Shown: positions 9,347-19,291, numbered from the stretch's first letter. The stretch is DNA of 64,000 nt from Azospirillum brasilense (GCF_001315015.1 NZ_CP012914.1:1364001-1428000); one strand, 5' to 3'. A program made the numbers and translations. Notes: a model not told the origin generated them from the sequence alone.

Positions 9347-10537
9347 ATGGTTGTGAAGGCTGAAGGGGCGGGGGATGCGCCGCGCCGTGTGACGATCTTC
9401 GGTTCGACCGGGTCGGTCGGCACGCAGACGGTGGATTTGGTCGCCCGCGATCCGGAGCGCTTCGCGGTGGAGGCGCTGACCGCCAACCGCAACGTCGCCC
9501 TTCTCGCCGAACAGGCGCGGCAACTCCGCCCGAAGCTGGCCGTGGTCGCCGACCCCGCCGCCTACGCCGACCTCAAGGAGGCGCTGGCCGGTACCGGCGT
9601 GGAGGCCGCCGCCGGGCCGCAGGCTGTGGCCGAGGCCGCGGAGCGTCCCGCTGACTGGGTGATGGCGGCCATCGTCGGCGCCGCCGGGCTGGAGCCCACG
9701 CTGGCCGCCGTGCGCCGCGGCGCCTGCGTCGCCTTCGCCAACAAGGAGGTGCTGGTTTGCGCCGGCGCCCTGATGATGGAGGAGGTGCGCCGCCACGGCG
9801 CCACCCTGCTGCCGGTCGACAGCGAGCATTCGGCAATCTACCAGGTCTTCGACTTCGACCGGCTGGACAGCGTTCAGCGCCTGATCCTGACGGCGTCCGG
9901 CGGCCCCTTCCGGACCAGGGACCGCGCCTTCATGGCCGCGGCGACGCGCGAGCAGGCGGTTGCCCACCCGACCTGGGAGATGGGCGCCAAGATCTCTATC
10001 GACAGCGCCACCATGATGAACAAGGGGCTGGAGATCATCGAGGCGCATTTCCTCTTCGGCGTCTCCGAAGAGAAGATCGACGTGCTGGTTCACCCGCAGT
10101 CGGTCGTGCATTCGCTGGTCGAATATGTGGACGGCTCGGTCCTGGCGCAGCTCGGCACGCCGGACATGCGCACGCCGATCGCCTACGCGCTCGGCTGGCC
10201 GGCGCGCATCCCGACGCCCGCCGAACGGCTTGACCTCGTCAAGGCCGCAACCTTGACCTTCGAGGCGCCGGACCCCGAGCGATTCCCGGCCCTGAGGCTC
10301 GCCCGGGCCGCCTTGCAAAGCGGTGGGGGCGCTCCTACTATTCTCAGTGCCGCCAACGAGGTGGCCGTGCAGGCGTTTCTCGACCGCCGGATCGGCTTTC
10401 TCGACATCGAACGGATCGTCGAGGGGGTGTTGGGCACGCTGCCGCACCGGCCGCTCCGCGACCTGGGCGCGGTGCGCGACACCGATGCCGAGGCGCGCCG
10501 CGTGGCGGCCGAGCGGGTCGAGGCGCTGGCACGCTGA
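9347..10537 (+). CDS. dxr: 1-deoxy-D-xylulose 5-phosphate reductoisomerase
   Basis: 396-residue enzyme converting DXP to MEP with NADPH, the first committed step of non-mevalonate isoprenoid synthesis. The NADPH-binding GSTGSVG lies at residues 19-25; [13 protein letters not shown] and SASGGPF mark the metal and substrate site, and [20 protein letters not shown] is diagnostic. It starts 7 nt after cdsA at ATG 9347. Its product feeds the prenyl substrate used by uppS in the same run of genes. Confidence 0.97.
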   Translation: MVVKAEGAGDAPRRVTIFGSTGSVGTQTVDLVARDPERFAVEALTANRNVALLAEQARQLRPKLAVVADPAAYADLKEALAGTGVEAAAGPQAVAEAAERPADWVMAAIVGAAGLEPTLAAVRRGACVAFANKEVLVCAGALMMEEVRRHGATLLPVDSEHSAIYQVFDFDRLDSVQRLILTASGGPFRTRDRAFMAAATREQAVAHPTWEMGAKISIDSATMMNKGLEIIEAHFLFGVSEEKIDVLVHPQSVVHSLVEYVDGSVLAQLGTPDMRTPIAYALGWPARIPTPAERLDLVKAATLTFEAPDPERFPALRLARAALQSGGGAPTILSAANEVAVQAFLDRRIGFLDIERIVEGVLGTLPHRPLRDLGAVRDTDAEARRVAAERVEALAR

Positions 10538-10591
10538 GTCTTTTTCCGGGCGCGGACCGCGAAGGAGCCGCTCCGGGATGCAAAGGATGTG

Positions 10592-11725
10592 ATGGACGTC
10601 ATGGGCGGCTTCGGGACCACGCTTCTGTCTTTTCTGCTGGTCCTCACCGTGCTCGTGTTTGTGCACGAACTCGGTCACTACCTCGTGGCGCGCCGCAACG
10701 GCGTGCGCATCGAGGTCTTCTCCATCGGCTTCGGACCTGAGCTGTTCGGTTGGACCGACCGTTCCGGGACGCGCTGGAAGTTCAGCGCGATCCCGCTCGG
10801 CGGCTATGTGAAGATGTTCGGCGACGCCGACCCGGCAAGCACGCCCGGCGCCCACACCCAGAGCATGAGCGCCGAAGAGCAGGCGGTGTCCTTCCACCAC
10901 AAGCGGCTCGGCCAGCGGGCGGCCATCGTGGCGGCGGGCCCCATCGCGAATTTCCTGTTTTCCATCGTCGTGCTGGCCGTCCTCTTCGCCACCGCCGGCC
11001 AGTCCTTCACCCCGCCGGACGTCGGTGGCGTGCAGCCGGGCAGTGCGGCGGAGCGCGCCGGCCTGCAGCCGGGCGACCTGATCGTGTCGATCAACGGCAG
11101 CGGCATCCAGCGATTCGAGGAGATCCGGCAGATCGTCTCGATGCAGCCAGGGGCGCCGCTGGAGATGGTGGTGCAGCGCGACGGGCGTTCGGTCAATCTG
11201 ACGGCGACTCCGGACGTGCGCGAGGTCACCGACCGACTCGGCAACACGCACCGCATCGGCCAGCTCGGCATCATGCGCGGTGGGGCGGAAACGAAACGCC
11301 ACGACCCGTTCACCGCCCTGTGGCAGGCGGGACGGGAGGTCGTCGGCATGGTGTCCGGCACCTTCGTGGCGCTCGGCCAGATGATCGAGGGCTCGCGTGG
11401 CACCGAGGAACTGGGCGGGCCGCTGCGCATCGCCCAGATGTCCGGCGAGGTCGCGCAATCCGGCTGGTACCCGCTGATCTGGTTCATGACCTTCCTGTCC
11501 GTGAACCTCGGCATGATCAATCTGTTTCCGGTTCCGCTGCTTGACGGCGGCCATCTGATGTTCTACGCCCTTGAAGGACTCCGTGGGCGTCCTCTCGGAC
11601 CTAAAGCACAAGAATACGGTTTCCGCATCGGGCTTGCTTTGGTATTAACGCTCATGGTTTTCGCCACGTGGAACGATCTCGTTCAGCTTCGCGTGGTGGA
11701 TTTCTTTAGGGGGCTGATATCCTGA
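10592..11725 (+). CDS. rseP: Site-2 RIP metalloprotease RseP
   Basis: 377-residue inner-membrane zinc protease that cleaves within membrane spans, typically anti-sigma factors in envelope stress. The zinc motif HELGH is at residues 25-29 in the first membrane helix, a PDZ domain spans about residues 125-200, and the third ligand motif NLFPVPLLDGG has its Asp near residue 318. ATG 10592 is chosen over GTG 10589 because of aaagga just upstream. It precedes bamA, fitting an envelope quality-control operon. Confidence 0.95.
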   Translation: MDVMGGFGTTLLSFLLVLTVLVFVHELGHYLVARRNGVRIEVFSIGFGPELFGWTDRSGTRWKFSAIPLGGYVKMFGDADPASTPGAHTQSMSAEEQAVSFHHKRLGQRAAIVAAGPIANFLFSIVVLAVLFATAGQSFTPPDVGGVQPGSAAERAGLQPGDLIVSINGSGIQRFEEIRQIVSMQPGAPLEMVVQRDGRSVNLTATPDVREVTDRLGNTHRIGQLGIMRGGAETKRHDPFTALWQAGREVVGMVSGTFVALGQMIEGSRGTEELGGPLRIAQMSGEVAQSGWYPLIWFMTFLSVNLGMINLFPVPLLDGGHLMFYALEGLRGRPLGPKAQEYGFRIGLALVLTLMVFATWNDLVQLRVVDFFRGLIS

Positions 11726-11754
11726 GGGATGCCCCCAAAGCCAGGGAGCGAGCT

Positions 11755-14121
11755 TTGCGGGTGTCGAGCAGGGTTCTGGCGTTCGGCCTGATGGCCGGTT
11801 GCGCCATGACGACGGTTTCTCTTGCCCTTTCCCACGCAGCCTGGGCCCAGGCGGGCGCGCCCAATCCGGGGGCGGCGAAATCCGCCGCCTTCGGCGACGG
11901 GACGCTGGTGGCGCAGATGTTCTCGGGCGGCACCATCCGGGACATCCGGGTGGAGGGCGTCCAGCGCATCGAGCCGACGACGGTCCGCTCCTACCTCGCG
12001 GTGGCGCCCGGCGATCCCTTCGATCCCGACCGCATCGACCAGTCGCTGAAGGCCCTGTTCAACACGGGCCTGTTCGCCGACGTCGTGCTGAAGCGCGACG
12101 GCGATGCGCTGGTGGTGCAGGTGGCGGAAAACCCGATCATCAACCGCATCGCCTTCGAGGGGAACCGGCGCATCGAGAAGGAGAATCTGGAAAAGGAAAT
12201 CCAGCTCCGTCCCCGCGTCGTCTACACCCGCACCCGCGTCCAGAGCGACGTGCAGCGCATCCTGGACATCTACCGCCGCCAGGGGCGCTTCGCCGCGACC
12301 GTCGAGCCGAAGATCATCCAGCTCGACCAGAACCGTGTCGATCTGGTGTTCGAGATCAACGAAGGTGTGCGCACCGGCGTGCGCAGCATCACCTTCATCG
12401 GCAACGAGAAGTTCTCCGACGGGACGCTGCGCGAGGCGATCCAGACGCGGGAAAGCGCCTGGTGGCGCTTCATGACGTCGGACGACAACTACGATCCGGA
12501 CCGCCTGAACTACGACCGCGACCTGCTGCGCCGCTATTACCTCAAGGAAGGCTACGCCGACTTCCGCGTTGTCTCCGCCGTGGCGGAGCTGACGCCGGAC
12601 CGCGAGGACTTCGTCATCACCTTCACGGTGGACGAGGGCGAGCGCTACAAGTTCGGCAAGATGGACATCAGCACCTCTCTGAAGGCGTTGGACCCGGAGC
12701 AACTGCGCAGCGTGCTGACCACGCGCGAGGGCGACTGGTACAACGCGCAGGAGGTGGAAAACACCATCACCAAGCTGTCCAACGCCGTCGGCGACCTGCA
12801 ATACGCCTTCGTGGACGTCCGCCCGCGGATTTCGCGCAACCGTGACAACCAGACCATCGACATCGTCTACGACATTGTCGAGGGGCCGCGCGTCTTTGTG
12901 GAGCGCATCGACGTGACCGGCAACGTCCGCACGCTGGACAAGGTGGTCCGGCGCGAGATGCTGCTGTCCGAAGGCGACCCGTTCAGCACGACCAAGCTGC
13001 GCCGCTCCGAGCAGCGCATCAAGGACCTGGGCTATTTCGAGCGCGTCAACATCACCACCGCGGAAGGCTCGGCGCCCGATCGCACCGTGATGAACGTCGA
13101 GGTGACCGAGCAGTCCACCGGTGAAATCTCCATCGGCGCCGGCTACTCGACCTCGGACGGTCCGCTGGCCGACTTCTCGATCCGCGAGCGCAACCTGCTG
13201 GGCCGCGGCCAGGATCTGCGCTTCGGCGCCACCGTGTCGGGCAGCCGCCAGGAGTACGACGTCTCCTTCACCGAGCCGTACTTCCTCGACCGCGACCTGT
13301 CCGCCGGTTTCGACCTGTTCCGCATCACCCGCGACTATCAGGACGAAAGCTCCTTCGACGAGAAGAGCACCGGCATGGCCCTGCGCATGGGCTACCCGCT
13401 GACGGAGAACCTGCGCCAGCGCGTCTATTACCAGCTCCAGAACACCGACATCACCAGCGTTCCCAGCAGCGCGTCGCAGTACATCCAGGACCAGAAGGGC
13501 GCGCGCACGACGTCGCTGATCGGGCAGGAACTGACCTACGACCGCCGCAACAGCCGCCTGAACCCGACGGAAGGCTATTACGTCCGCCTGACGAACGATT
13601 TCGCCGGCGTGGGCGGCAACGCCCGCTTCCTGCGCAACCGCCTCGGCGCCGGCTATTACCTGCCGCTGTTCGACGAAAGCTGGGTGCTCAGCACCACGGG
13701 TGAAGTCGGCTACATCGTCGGCATCGGCAAGGACGTGTTCCTGTCCGACCGCTTCTTCCTGGGCGGCGACACGCTGCGCGGCTTCAACACCGCCGGCATC
13801 GGCCCGCGCGACCTGCGCACCGGTGACGCTCTGGGCGGCACCCGCTATTACCGCGGGTCGGTCGAGATGAGCTTCCCGGTCGGCCTGCCCGAGGAGTTCG
13901 GGCTGAAGGGACATGCTTTCTCCGACGTCGGCACGCTGGGCAAGGTCGACATCAACGATCCGCTCGTCCCCGACGACGAATCGGTCCGCCTGTCGGTCGG
14001 CACCGGCTTGTCCTGGCGCTCGCCCTTCGGGCCGATCCGCCTTGACTTCGCGGTCCCGATTCTCAAGGAAGATTACGACAAGAAAGAGATCTTCCGCTTC
14101 AGCTTTGGAACCAGGTTCTAA
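11755..14121 (+). CDS. bamA: Outer membrane protein assembly factor BamA
   Basis: 788-residue Omp85 protein that inserts beta-barrel proteins into the outer membrane. A signal peptide (ending near AWAQ) is followed by five POTRA repeats (about residues 60-430), such as IRDIRVEGVQRIEPTTVRSYL, then the 16-strand barrel containing the conserved GGDTLRGF motif and a terminal aromatic (FSFGTRF). No ATG fits the signal peptide; TTG 11755 has AGGGAG at 11743-11748, 6 nt upstream. GTG 11761 is possible. It is followed after 1 nt by skp. Confidence 0.95.
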   Translation: MRVSSRVLAFGLMAGCAMTTVSLALSHAAWAQAGAPNPGAAKSAAFGDGTLVAQMFSGGTIRDIRVEGVQRIEPTTVRSYLAVAPGDPFDPDRIDQSLKALFNTGLFADVVLKRDGDALVVQVAENPIINRIAFEGNRRIEKENLEKEIQLRPRVVYTRTRVQSDVQRILDIYRRQGRFAATVEPKIIQLDQNRVDLVFEINEGVRTGVRSITFIGNEKFSDGTLREAIQTRESAWWRFMTSDDNYDPDRLNYDRDLLRRYYLKEGYADFRVVSAVAELTPDREDFVITFTVDEGERYKFGKMDISTSLKALDPEQLRSVLTTREGDWYNAQEVENTITKLSNAVGDLQYAFVDVRPRISRNRDNQTIDIVYDIVEGPRVFVERIDVTGNVRTLDKVVRREMLLSEGDPFSTTKLRRSEQRIKDLGYFERVNITTAEGSAPDRTVMNVEVTEQSTGEISIGAGYSTSDGPLADFSIRERNLLGRGQDLRFGATVSGSRQEYDVSFTEPYFLDRDLSAGFDLFRITRDYQDESSFDEKSTGMALRMGYPLTENLRQRVYYQLQNTDITSVPSSASQYIQDQKGARTTSLIGQELTYDRRNSRLNPTEGYYVRLTNDFAGVGGNARFLRNRLGAGYYLPLFDESWVLSTTGEVGYIVGIGKDVFLSDRFFLGGDTLRGFNTAGIGPRDLRTGDALGGTRYYRGSVEMSFPVGLPEEFGLKGHAFSDVGTLGKVDINDPLVPDDESVRLSVGTGLSWRSPFGPIRLDFAVPILKEDYDKKEIFRFSFGTRF

Positions 14122-14122
14122 C

Positions 14123-14701
14123 ATGCAGTTCAGCAAGCTCAGGGCGCTGGTCGCCGCCGGTGCGGTGTTGGCGGGCGTCGCGATGGCGACGCCGTCCTTC
14201 GCCGAAGACAAGCCGACCGACAACCTCAAGGCGCCGGTCATCGCGGTCGTCGACGTCCAGAAGATCATGCAGGAGTCGAACGCCTCCAAGGGCGTCTCGA
14301 AGTCCTTCGAATCGCTGCGCGAGACCTACCAGAAGGAAATCGCCTCGCTGGAGGACAAGCTGCGCAAGTCCGAGGAGGAACTGCGCAAGCAGCAGACCGT
14401 GCTGGCTCCGGACGCGCTGGCCAACAAGCGCCGCGACTTCGAGAAGCAGGTTGGCGAGGTCCAGAAGACGGTGCAGAGCCGCAAGCGCGCCCTGGAAAAC
14501 GCGCTGAACGAGGCGATGGCCGTCGTCCACAAGAACATGGTCGAGATCGTGGCCGACGTCGCGCGCGAGCGCGGCGCCAACCTGGTCCTCGCCCGCCAGC
14601 AGTTCGTCCTGGTTGACACCCAGCTCGACGTCACCGACGTGGTGCTGGAGCGGGTGAACAAGAAGCTGCCCCAGGTCGCGCTGACCGTTCCCAAGCAGTA
14701 A
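14123..14701 (+). CDS. skp: Periplasmic chaperone Skp/OmpH family
   Basis: 192-residue OmpH-family chaperone that carries unfolded outer-membrane proteins across the periplasm to BamA. A signal peptide (cleavage after PSFA, about residue 26) is followed by the typical core IAVVDVQKIMQESNASKGV and a long charged coiled coil. The frame starts at ATG 14123, one base after the bamA stop. A strong terminator follows at once. In most relatives lpxD comes next, but here the next gene is fabZ. Confidence 0.92.
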   Translation: MQFSKLRALVAAGAVLAGVAMATPSFAEDKPTDNLKAPVIAVVDVQKIMQESNASKGVSKSFESLRETYQKEIASLEDKLRKSEEELRKQQTVLAPDALANKRRDFEKQVGEVQKTVQSRKRALENALNEAMAVVHKNMVEIVADVARERGANLVLARQQFVLVDTQLDVTDVVLERVNKKLPQVALTVPKQ

Positions 14702-14730
14702 GGCGCGGGCAGTAGGGCACAGATGGATCG

Positions 14731-14767
14731 GCCGCCACGTTCCCGCAGGGGAGCGTGGCGGCTTTTT
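14731..14767 (+). terminator. Intrinsic terminator after skp
   Basis: 14-bp stem (14731-14744 with 14749-14762, one G-T pair), GCAG tetraloop, then five T. It closes the uppS-cdsA-dxr-rseP-bamA-skp transcript. Confidence 0.88.
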
Positions 14768-14835
14768 CATAGGCGCTTGACGTACGGGCCCTCGGAAACC
14801 CGGCGGCGTCGGGATTGCCAAATCCCTGGAAATGG

Positions 14836-14860
14836 GGCACAAGGGGCTTCGCCCCGTGCC
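14836..14860 (+). other. Hairpin in the skp-fabZ gap
   Basis: The 214-bp gap holds, besides the terminator, a hairpin: GGCAC (14836-14840) with GTGCC (14856-14860) flanking an inner GGGGC-ttc-GCCCC stem, with two bulged A. There is no T-run. It could be a leader structure of fabZ or a small repeat. No ORF is credible in this gap. Confidence 0.45.
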
Positions 14861-14915
14861 GCCACAGGCGCGGCGCGGGGCGTTTCGTGGATTTTGAAAG
14901 GCGGGCGGCCGGACC

Positions 14916-15386
14916 ATGGATGTGACGGCGGACAACAAGAAGATAGCCGACCTCGACATCATGCGGATCATGGAAATGATCCCGCATCGCTATCCGATTC
15001 TGATGATCGACCGGGTGATTGACATCACGCTGGGCGAAAGCGCCACCGGCGTGAAGAACGTCACCATCAACGAGCCGTTCTTTCAGGGGCACTTCCCGTC
15101 GCGACCGGTGATGCCGGGCGTGATGATCATCGAGGCGATGGCCCAGACCTCCGCCGTTCTGGTGGTCGCCACGTTGGGCAAGGAATCCGAGGGCAAGCTG
15201 GTCTACTTCATGACCGTGGACGAGGCGCGCTTCCGCCGCCCGGTCACGCCCGGCGACACCATCCACATCCATGTGACCAAGCAGCGCCAGCGCGCCAACG
15301 TGTGGAAGTTCAAGGGTGAGGCCAAGGTCAACGGTGTCCTGGTCGCCGAAGCCGTCTATTCCGCCATGATCCTGGACGAGAAATGA
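14916..15386 (+). CDS. fabZ: 3-hydroxyacyl-ACP dehydratase FabZ
   Basis: 156-residue hotdog-fold dehydratase in fatty acid elongation, acting on 3-hydroxyacyl-ACP, the same pool used by Lpx[14 protein letters not shown] is the classic start; the catalytic His59 lies in [13 protein letters not shown] and Glu73 in the following helix. ATG 14916 is the first in-frame start. The stop overlaps the lpxA start (ATGA), indicating coupled translation. Confidence 0.97.
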   Translation: MDVTADNKKIADLDIMRIMEMIPHRYPILMIDRVIDITLGESATGVKNVTINEPFFQGHFPSRPVMPGVMIIEAMAQTSAVLVVATLGKESEGKLVYFMTVDEARFRRPVTPGDTIHIHVTKQRQRANVWKFKGEAKVNGVLVAEAVYSAMILDEK

Positions 15387-16171
15387 GCGTTTCCATTCAC
15401 CCGACGGCGGTCGTCGATCCGGCCGCCAAGCTGGGCGAAGACGTTTCCATCGGTCCCTTTTGTGTGGTCGGGCCGGCTGTTCAACTGGGCGACCGCGTGC
15501 GGCTGACCTCCCATGTGGTGGTCGAGGGCCGCACGCATATAGGCAGCGACTCGGTCATCTACCCCTTCGCATCCATCGGCCACCGTCCGCAGGACCTCAA
15601 GTTCAAGGGTGAGCCGTCCGAACTGATCATCGGGCGCAACAACCAGATCCGCGAACATGTCACCATGAGCCCCGGCACTGAGGGCGGTGGCATGGTCACG
15701 CGAATCGGCGACAACGGCCTGTTCATGGTCGGCGTCCACGTTGCCCACGACTGCGTCGTCGGCAACAACGCGGTTTTGGCGAACAACGCCACGTTGGCCG
15801 GCCATGTGGAGCTGGGCGATTTCGTGACCATCGGCGGGCTGTCGGCGGTTCGCCAGTTCGTCCGCATCGGGTCGCACGCCATGATCGGCGGTATGTCCGG
15901 CGTAGAAAAGGACGTTATTCCCTACGGCCTCGTCATGGGCGACCGCGCCCGTCTGGCCGGCCTGAATCTCGTCGGGCTGGAGCGTCGCGGTTTCCAGAAG
16001 GACGAGATCCACGCCCTGCGTGCCGCCTACCGTCTGCTGTTCGGCAACGAGGGCACCTTTGCCGAGCGCATGGAGGAGGTCGGGCGCGACATGGGGCAGC
16101 AGACGCTGGTTGCCGACGTGCTGACCTTCGCGCGCGCCTCGCGGTCGCTCTGCCAGCCGCGCGAGGGCTGA
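15383..16171 (+). CDS. lpxA: UDP-N-acetylglucosamine acyltransferase
   Basis: 262-residue first enzyme of lipid A synthesis, transferring a 3-hydroxyacyl chain from ACP to UDP-GlcNAc. Left-handed hexapeptide repeats run from residue 4 to about 190, and the catalytic His122 sits in VAHDC. A helical C-terminal domain follows. It overlaps fabZ by 4 nt (ATGA). Its stop codon lies inside the stem of a terminator, so lpxI and lpxB may be expressed partly separately. Confidence 0.97.
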   Translation: MSVSIHPTAVVDPAAKLGEDVSIGPFCVVGPAVQLGDRVRLTSHVVVEGRTHIGSDSVIYPFASIGHRPQDLKFKGEPSELIIGRNNQIREHVTMSPGTEGGGMVTRIGDNGLFMVGVHVAHDCVVGNNAVLANNATLAGHVELGDFVTIGGLSAVRQFVRIGSHAMIGGMSGVEKDVIPYGLVMGDRARLAGLNLVGLERRGFQKDEIHALRAAYRLLFGNEGTFAERMEEVGRDMGQQTLVADVLTFARASRSLCQPREG

Positions 16172-16194
16172 GGAGCCTTCACGCTCCTCTTTTT
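16170..16194 (+). terminator. Intrinsic terminator overlapping the lpxA stop
   Basis: Perfect 7-bp stem GAGGAGC/GCTCCTC (16170-16176 with 16183-16189), 6-nt loop and five T. It begins within the TGA of lpxA. Confidence 0.75.
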
Positions 16195-16223
16195 ATGTTC
16201 TGATTTCTGGGAGAGTCCCGGCC

Positions 16224-17066
16224 ATGTCGCAGCCTCTTCCCAAGCTCGGCATTTTGGCGGGCGGCGGCACCTTGCCGGCCCGCATCGCCGCCGCGGTGCG
16301 CGGCCAGGGGCGTGAGGTCTTCGTCGTAGCCTTCGACGGCCACACCGATCCCGCCACCGTCGCGGGCCTTCCCCATTTGTGGAGCCGCTTCGGCGCCGCC
16401 GGCAGCATCATCGACCGGTTGAAGAAGGAAAAGGTGACGGAGCTGGTCTTCGCCGGACCGGTGCGCCGGCCGTCATTCACCGAGCTTCTTCCCGACTGGT
16501 ACACCACCAAGTTCCTCGCCAAGGTCGGCACCCGCGCGCTCGGTGACGATGGACTGCTGCGCTCCGTCGCGCGCGAACTCGAAGGGGAGGGGTTCCGGGT
16601 CGTCGGTCTGCACGACCTGCTCGGCGAGATTCTAACCCCGTCCGGGCCGGTGGGCCGGCTGCGGCCGGACGCCGAGGCGGAGCGCGACATCGCCCGCGCC
16701 GTCGAGGTCGCCCGCGCGCTCGGCGCGCTCGACGTCGGGCAGGGCGCCGTGGTGCAGCAGGGGATCGTGCTCGCCGTCGAGGCCATCGAGGGCACCGACG
16801 CCATGCTGGCCCGCTGCGCCGGGCTGGCGCGGCCCGGGGCGGGCGGCGTTCTGGTCAAGGTGAAGAAGCCGCAACAGGACCGCCGCTTGGATCTGCCAAC
16901 CATGGGGGTGACGACCGTGGAGAACGCCGCACGTGCCGGTCTGCGCGGCATTGCGGTCGAGGCGGGCGGCAGCCTGCTGGTGGACCGCGCCGCGGTGGCC
17001 GAGACCGCCGACCGGCTGGGTCTCTTCGTCGTCGGCATCACCGTTGCGTCGGAGACCCGGTCGTGA
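16224..17066 (+). CDS. lpxI: UDP-2,3-diacylglucosamine pyrophosphatase LpxI
   Basis: 280-residue LpxI (formerly DUF1009), the alphaproteobacterial replacement for LpxH, hydrolysing UDP-2,3-diacylglucosamine to lipid X and UMP. The N-terminal GILAGGGTLPARIA and the C-terminal KPQQDRRLDLPTMGVTTVENA, with Asp223 in the expected catalytic region, identify it. ATG 16224 follows gggaga. It sits between lpxA and lpxB, with its 3' end overlapping lpxB by 4 nt. Confidence 0.94.
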   Translation: MSQPLPKLGILAGGGTLPARIAAAVRGQGREVFVVAFDGHTDPATVAGLPHLWSRFGAAGSIIDRLKKEKVTELVFAGPVRRPSFTELLPDWYTTKFLAKVGTRALGDDGLLRSVARELEGEGFRVVGLHDLLGEILTPSGPVGRLRPDAEAERDIARAVEVARALGALDVGQGAVVQQGIVLAVEAIEGTDAMLARCAGLARPGAGGVLVKVKKPQQDRRLDLPTMGVTTVENAARAGLRGIAVEAGGSLLVDRAAVAETADRLGLFVVGITVASETRS

Positions 17067-18283
17067 GCGATCCGCTGATTTTCCTGATCGCCGGGGAGCC
17101 CTCCGGCGACGCGCTGGGCGCGCGGCTGATGGCCGCCTGCAAGCGGCTGACCGGCGGGCGGGTGCGCTTTGCCGGCATCGGCGGCGAGAAGATGGTCGCG
17201 GAGGGGCTGGACAGCCTGTTTCCGATGGGCGAGCTGACGCTGTTCGGCGTGTTCGAACTGCTGCCCCATCTCCCCAACCTGTTGCGCCGCATCGACCAGA
17301 CGGTTGCCGAGATTCTGCGGCTGCGGCCCGACGCGGTGGTGGGCATCGATTCGCCGGGCTTCACGGTGCGGGTGTCCAAGCGGGTCAAGGCGCAGGCGCC
17401 GGACATCCCGCTGATCCATTATGTGGCGCCGACCGTCTGGGCCTGGAAGCCGAAGCGCGCCGCCAAGTACGCGGCGATCTACGATCATCTGCTGGCCATC
17501 CTGCCCTTCGAGCCGCCCTATTTCGAGAAGGAAGGGCTTCCCTGCACCTTCGTCGGCCATTCGGTGGTGGAGAGCGGCGCCGGGCATGGCGACGCGCAGC
17601 GCTTCCGCGAGGCCCATGGGCTGGCACCGGATGCGCGGGTCGTCGCCGTCCTGCCGGGAAGCCGGAAGGGCGAGGTGTCCCGCCTCCTCCCTGACTTCCG
17701 CGCCACGCTTGAGCGCTTGCTGCCGTCTCATCCGGAGCTGGTCGCCGTGGTGCCGACCGTGGCGACGGTGCGCGACCGCGTGGCGGCGGAGGTGGCGGGC
17801 TGGCCGATGCCCACCATCCTCGTCGAGGGCGACGGCCCGAAATACGACGCCTTTGCGGCGGCGGAGGCCGCGCTGGCGGCGTCCGGAACGGTGGCGCTGG
17901 AGCTGGCGCTGGCCCGCCTGCCGACGGTGATCGCCTACCGTCTCAACCCGGTGACGGTGGCCTTGTACCGGCGGCTGATCCGGGTCAAATACGTCAATCT
18001 GGTCAATCTGATGCTCGACCGCATGCTGGTGCCGGAGCTGCTTCAGGAGGATTGCCGGGCTGACCGGCTGGCCGCAGAGCTGGGCCGCCTGCTCGACGAT
18101 CCCGCCGCCCGCGCGGCACAGATCGATGGGGTGGTCGAGGTGGCGCGCTGGCTGGGGCAGGGCGGAACGCCACCCAGCGAACGCGCCGCCCAGGTCGTGC
18201 TGGAGGTTGCCGCCGGCCGTTTGCATAAGACGAGGCCGGATAAGACGAGAGCGCAAGAACCCGCTTGGGAGACGAGACCATGA
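17063..18283 (+). CDS. lpxB: Lipid A disaccharide synthase
   Basis: 406-residue GT-B (family GT19) glycosyltransferase joining UDP-diacyl-GlcN to lipid X. IAGEPSGDALGARLM at the start, LIHYVAPTVWAWKPKRA in the middle and VLPGSRKGEVSRLLP before the nucleotide site are diagnostic. The start is GTG 17063, overlapping the lpxI stop (GTGA). The C-terminus runs about 20 residues longer than usual (KTRPDKTRAQEPAWETRP) and overlaps the glyoxalase start. Confidence 0.96.
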   Translation: MSDPLIFLIAGEPSGDALGARLMAACKRLTGGRVRFAGIGGEKMVAEGLDSLFPMGELTLFGVFELLPHLPNLLRRIDQTVAEILRLRPDAVVGIDSPGFTVRVSKRVKAQAPDIPLIHYVAPTVWAWKPKRAAKYAAIYDHLLAILPFEPPYFEKEGLPCTFVGHSVVESGAGHGDAQRFREAHGLAPDARVVAVLPGSRKGEVSRLLPDFRATLERLLPSHPELVAVVPTVATVRDRVAAEVAGWPMPTILVEGDGPKYDAFAAAEAALAASGTVALELALARLPTVIAYRLNPVTVALYRRLIRVKYVNLVNLMLDRMLVPELLQEDCRADRLAAELGRLLDDPAARAAQIDGVVEVARWLGQGGTPPSERAAQVVLEVAAGRLHKTRPDKTRAQEPAWETRP

Positions 18284-18675
18284 GCCAATTCCGCCTGCTG
18301 CACACGATGCTCCGGGTCTATGATCTGGAGAAGTCGCTGGACTTCTACACCCGCCTGCTCGGCATGAAGCTGCTACGCCGCAACGATTACGAGGGCGGGC
18401 GCTTCACGCTGGCCTTCGTCGGCTACGGCGACGAGAAGGACACCGCCGTCCTGGAACTGACCCACAACTGGGACCAGGCCGAGCCCTACGCCATTGGCAC
18501 CGCCTATGGCCACATCGCGCTGGGCGTTCCCGACATCTATGCCACCTGCGAGCAACTCGCCAAGGAAGGCGTCAAAATTCCGCGCCCGCCCGGCCCGATG
18601 AAGCACGGCACCACCGTGATCGCCTTCATCGAGGATCCGGACGGCTACAAGGTCGAGCTGATCGAGACGAAGTAA
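18280..18675 (+). CDS. gloA: Lactoylglutathione lyase (glyoxalase I)
   Basis: 131-residue VOC-fold glyoxalase I, isomerising the methylglyoxal-glutathione hemithioacetal to S-lactoylglutathione. Metal ligands fit the family: His8 (RLLHTMLRV), an Glu in VLELTHNW, His in YGHIALGV and a terminal Glu in YKVELIE. ATG 18280 overlaps the lpxB stop (ATGA) and gives the normal N-terminus. It is the last gene of this + strand run. Confidence 0.94.
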   Translation: MSQFRLLHTMLRVYDLEKSLDFYTRLLGMKLLRRNDYEGGRFTLAFVGYGDEKDTAVLELTHNWDQAEPYAIGTAYGHIALGVPDIYATCEQLAKEGVKIPRPPGPMKHGTTVIAFIEDPDGYKVELIETK

Positions 18676-18681
18676 CCGGTC

Positions 18682-19209
18682 TCACAGCGTTTTGTAGAAG
18701 AGGACGGTGTCGTGGAAGGCGCCGTCCGCTTCCACCGTGTAGCCGGGAATCACCCCGGCGCGACGCCAGCCCGTCGCCTCGTAGAAGGGCTCGCCGCGGT
18801 CGCCTTTCAGCGTGTCGAGCACCAGCAGGGAGCGCCCCAATGAGCGGGCCGTGTCCTCCACCGCCGCCATCAGCCGCCGCGCGACTCCGTTCCGTCGATG
18901 GCGGGTGAAGACGAGCAGCTTCTGCACTTCGGCGCGGTGCGCGCCATTCGGCTTGGTGCAGAGCGCCAACTGAACGCTTCCCAGCAACTCTCCCTCCGTC
19001 CCGCGGGCGATCAGCAGACGGTGCGCGCCACCGGAAAGCTGGGCGGCCACCCTGTCCCAGAAGGCCCGTCTCCAATGCGGTTCCAGCGGGGCGTGGTAGC
19101 CGACCGAGGCGCCGCTGTTCACGGCGTCTTCCAGAAGGGTTTCAAGTTCCACCCGCAGGTGGTGGTCGTCGAGGGCGGGAACGTCGGTGATGGCCAAGTG
19201 GGTCGTCAT
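18682..19209 (-). CDS. GNAT family N-acetyltransferase
   Basis: 175-residue single-domain GNAT protein. The acetyl-CoA pyrophosphate-binding signature is RHRRNGVARRLM, after a beta-strand VQKLLVF; the C-terminal FYEATGWRRAGVIPGYTVEADG is typical. The substrate cannot be told. ATG 19209 gives a full-length domain. It is convergent with gloA (6-bp gap) and divergent from the LysR-type gene. Position relative to the LysR operator suggests it could be a target, which is inference. Confidence 0.85.
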   Translation of the reverse strand: MTTHLAITDVPALDDHHLRVELETLLEDAVNSGASVGYHAPLEPHWRRAFWDRVAAQLSGGAHRLLIARGTEGELLGSVQLALCTKPNGAHRAEVQKLLVFTRHRRNGVARRLMAAVEDTARSLGRSLLVLDTLKGDRGEPFYEATGWRRAGVIPGYTVEADGAFHDTVLFYKTL

Positions 19210-19291
19210 GGGAAGCGTAGGGATGGTTCTGTTCGTGCCCCAAGCCTGCCCGCCGCGTCATCGGTCCACAATTGACTTCGCAGGGCAAGGG

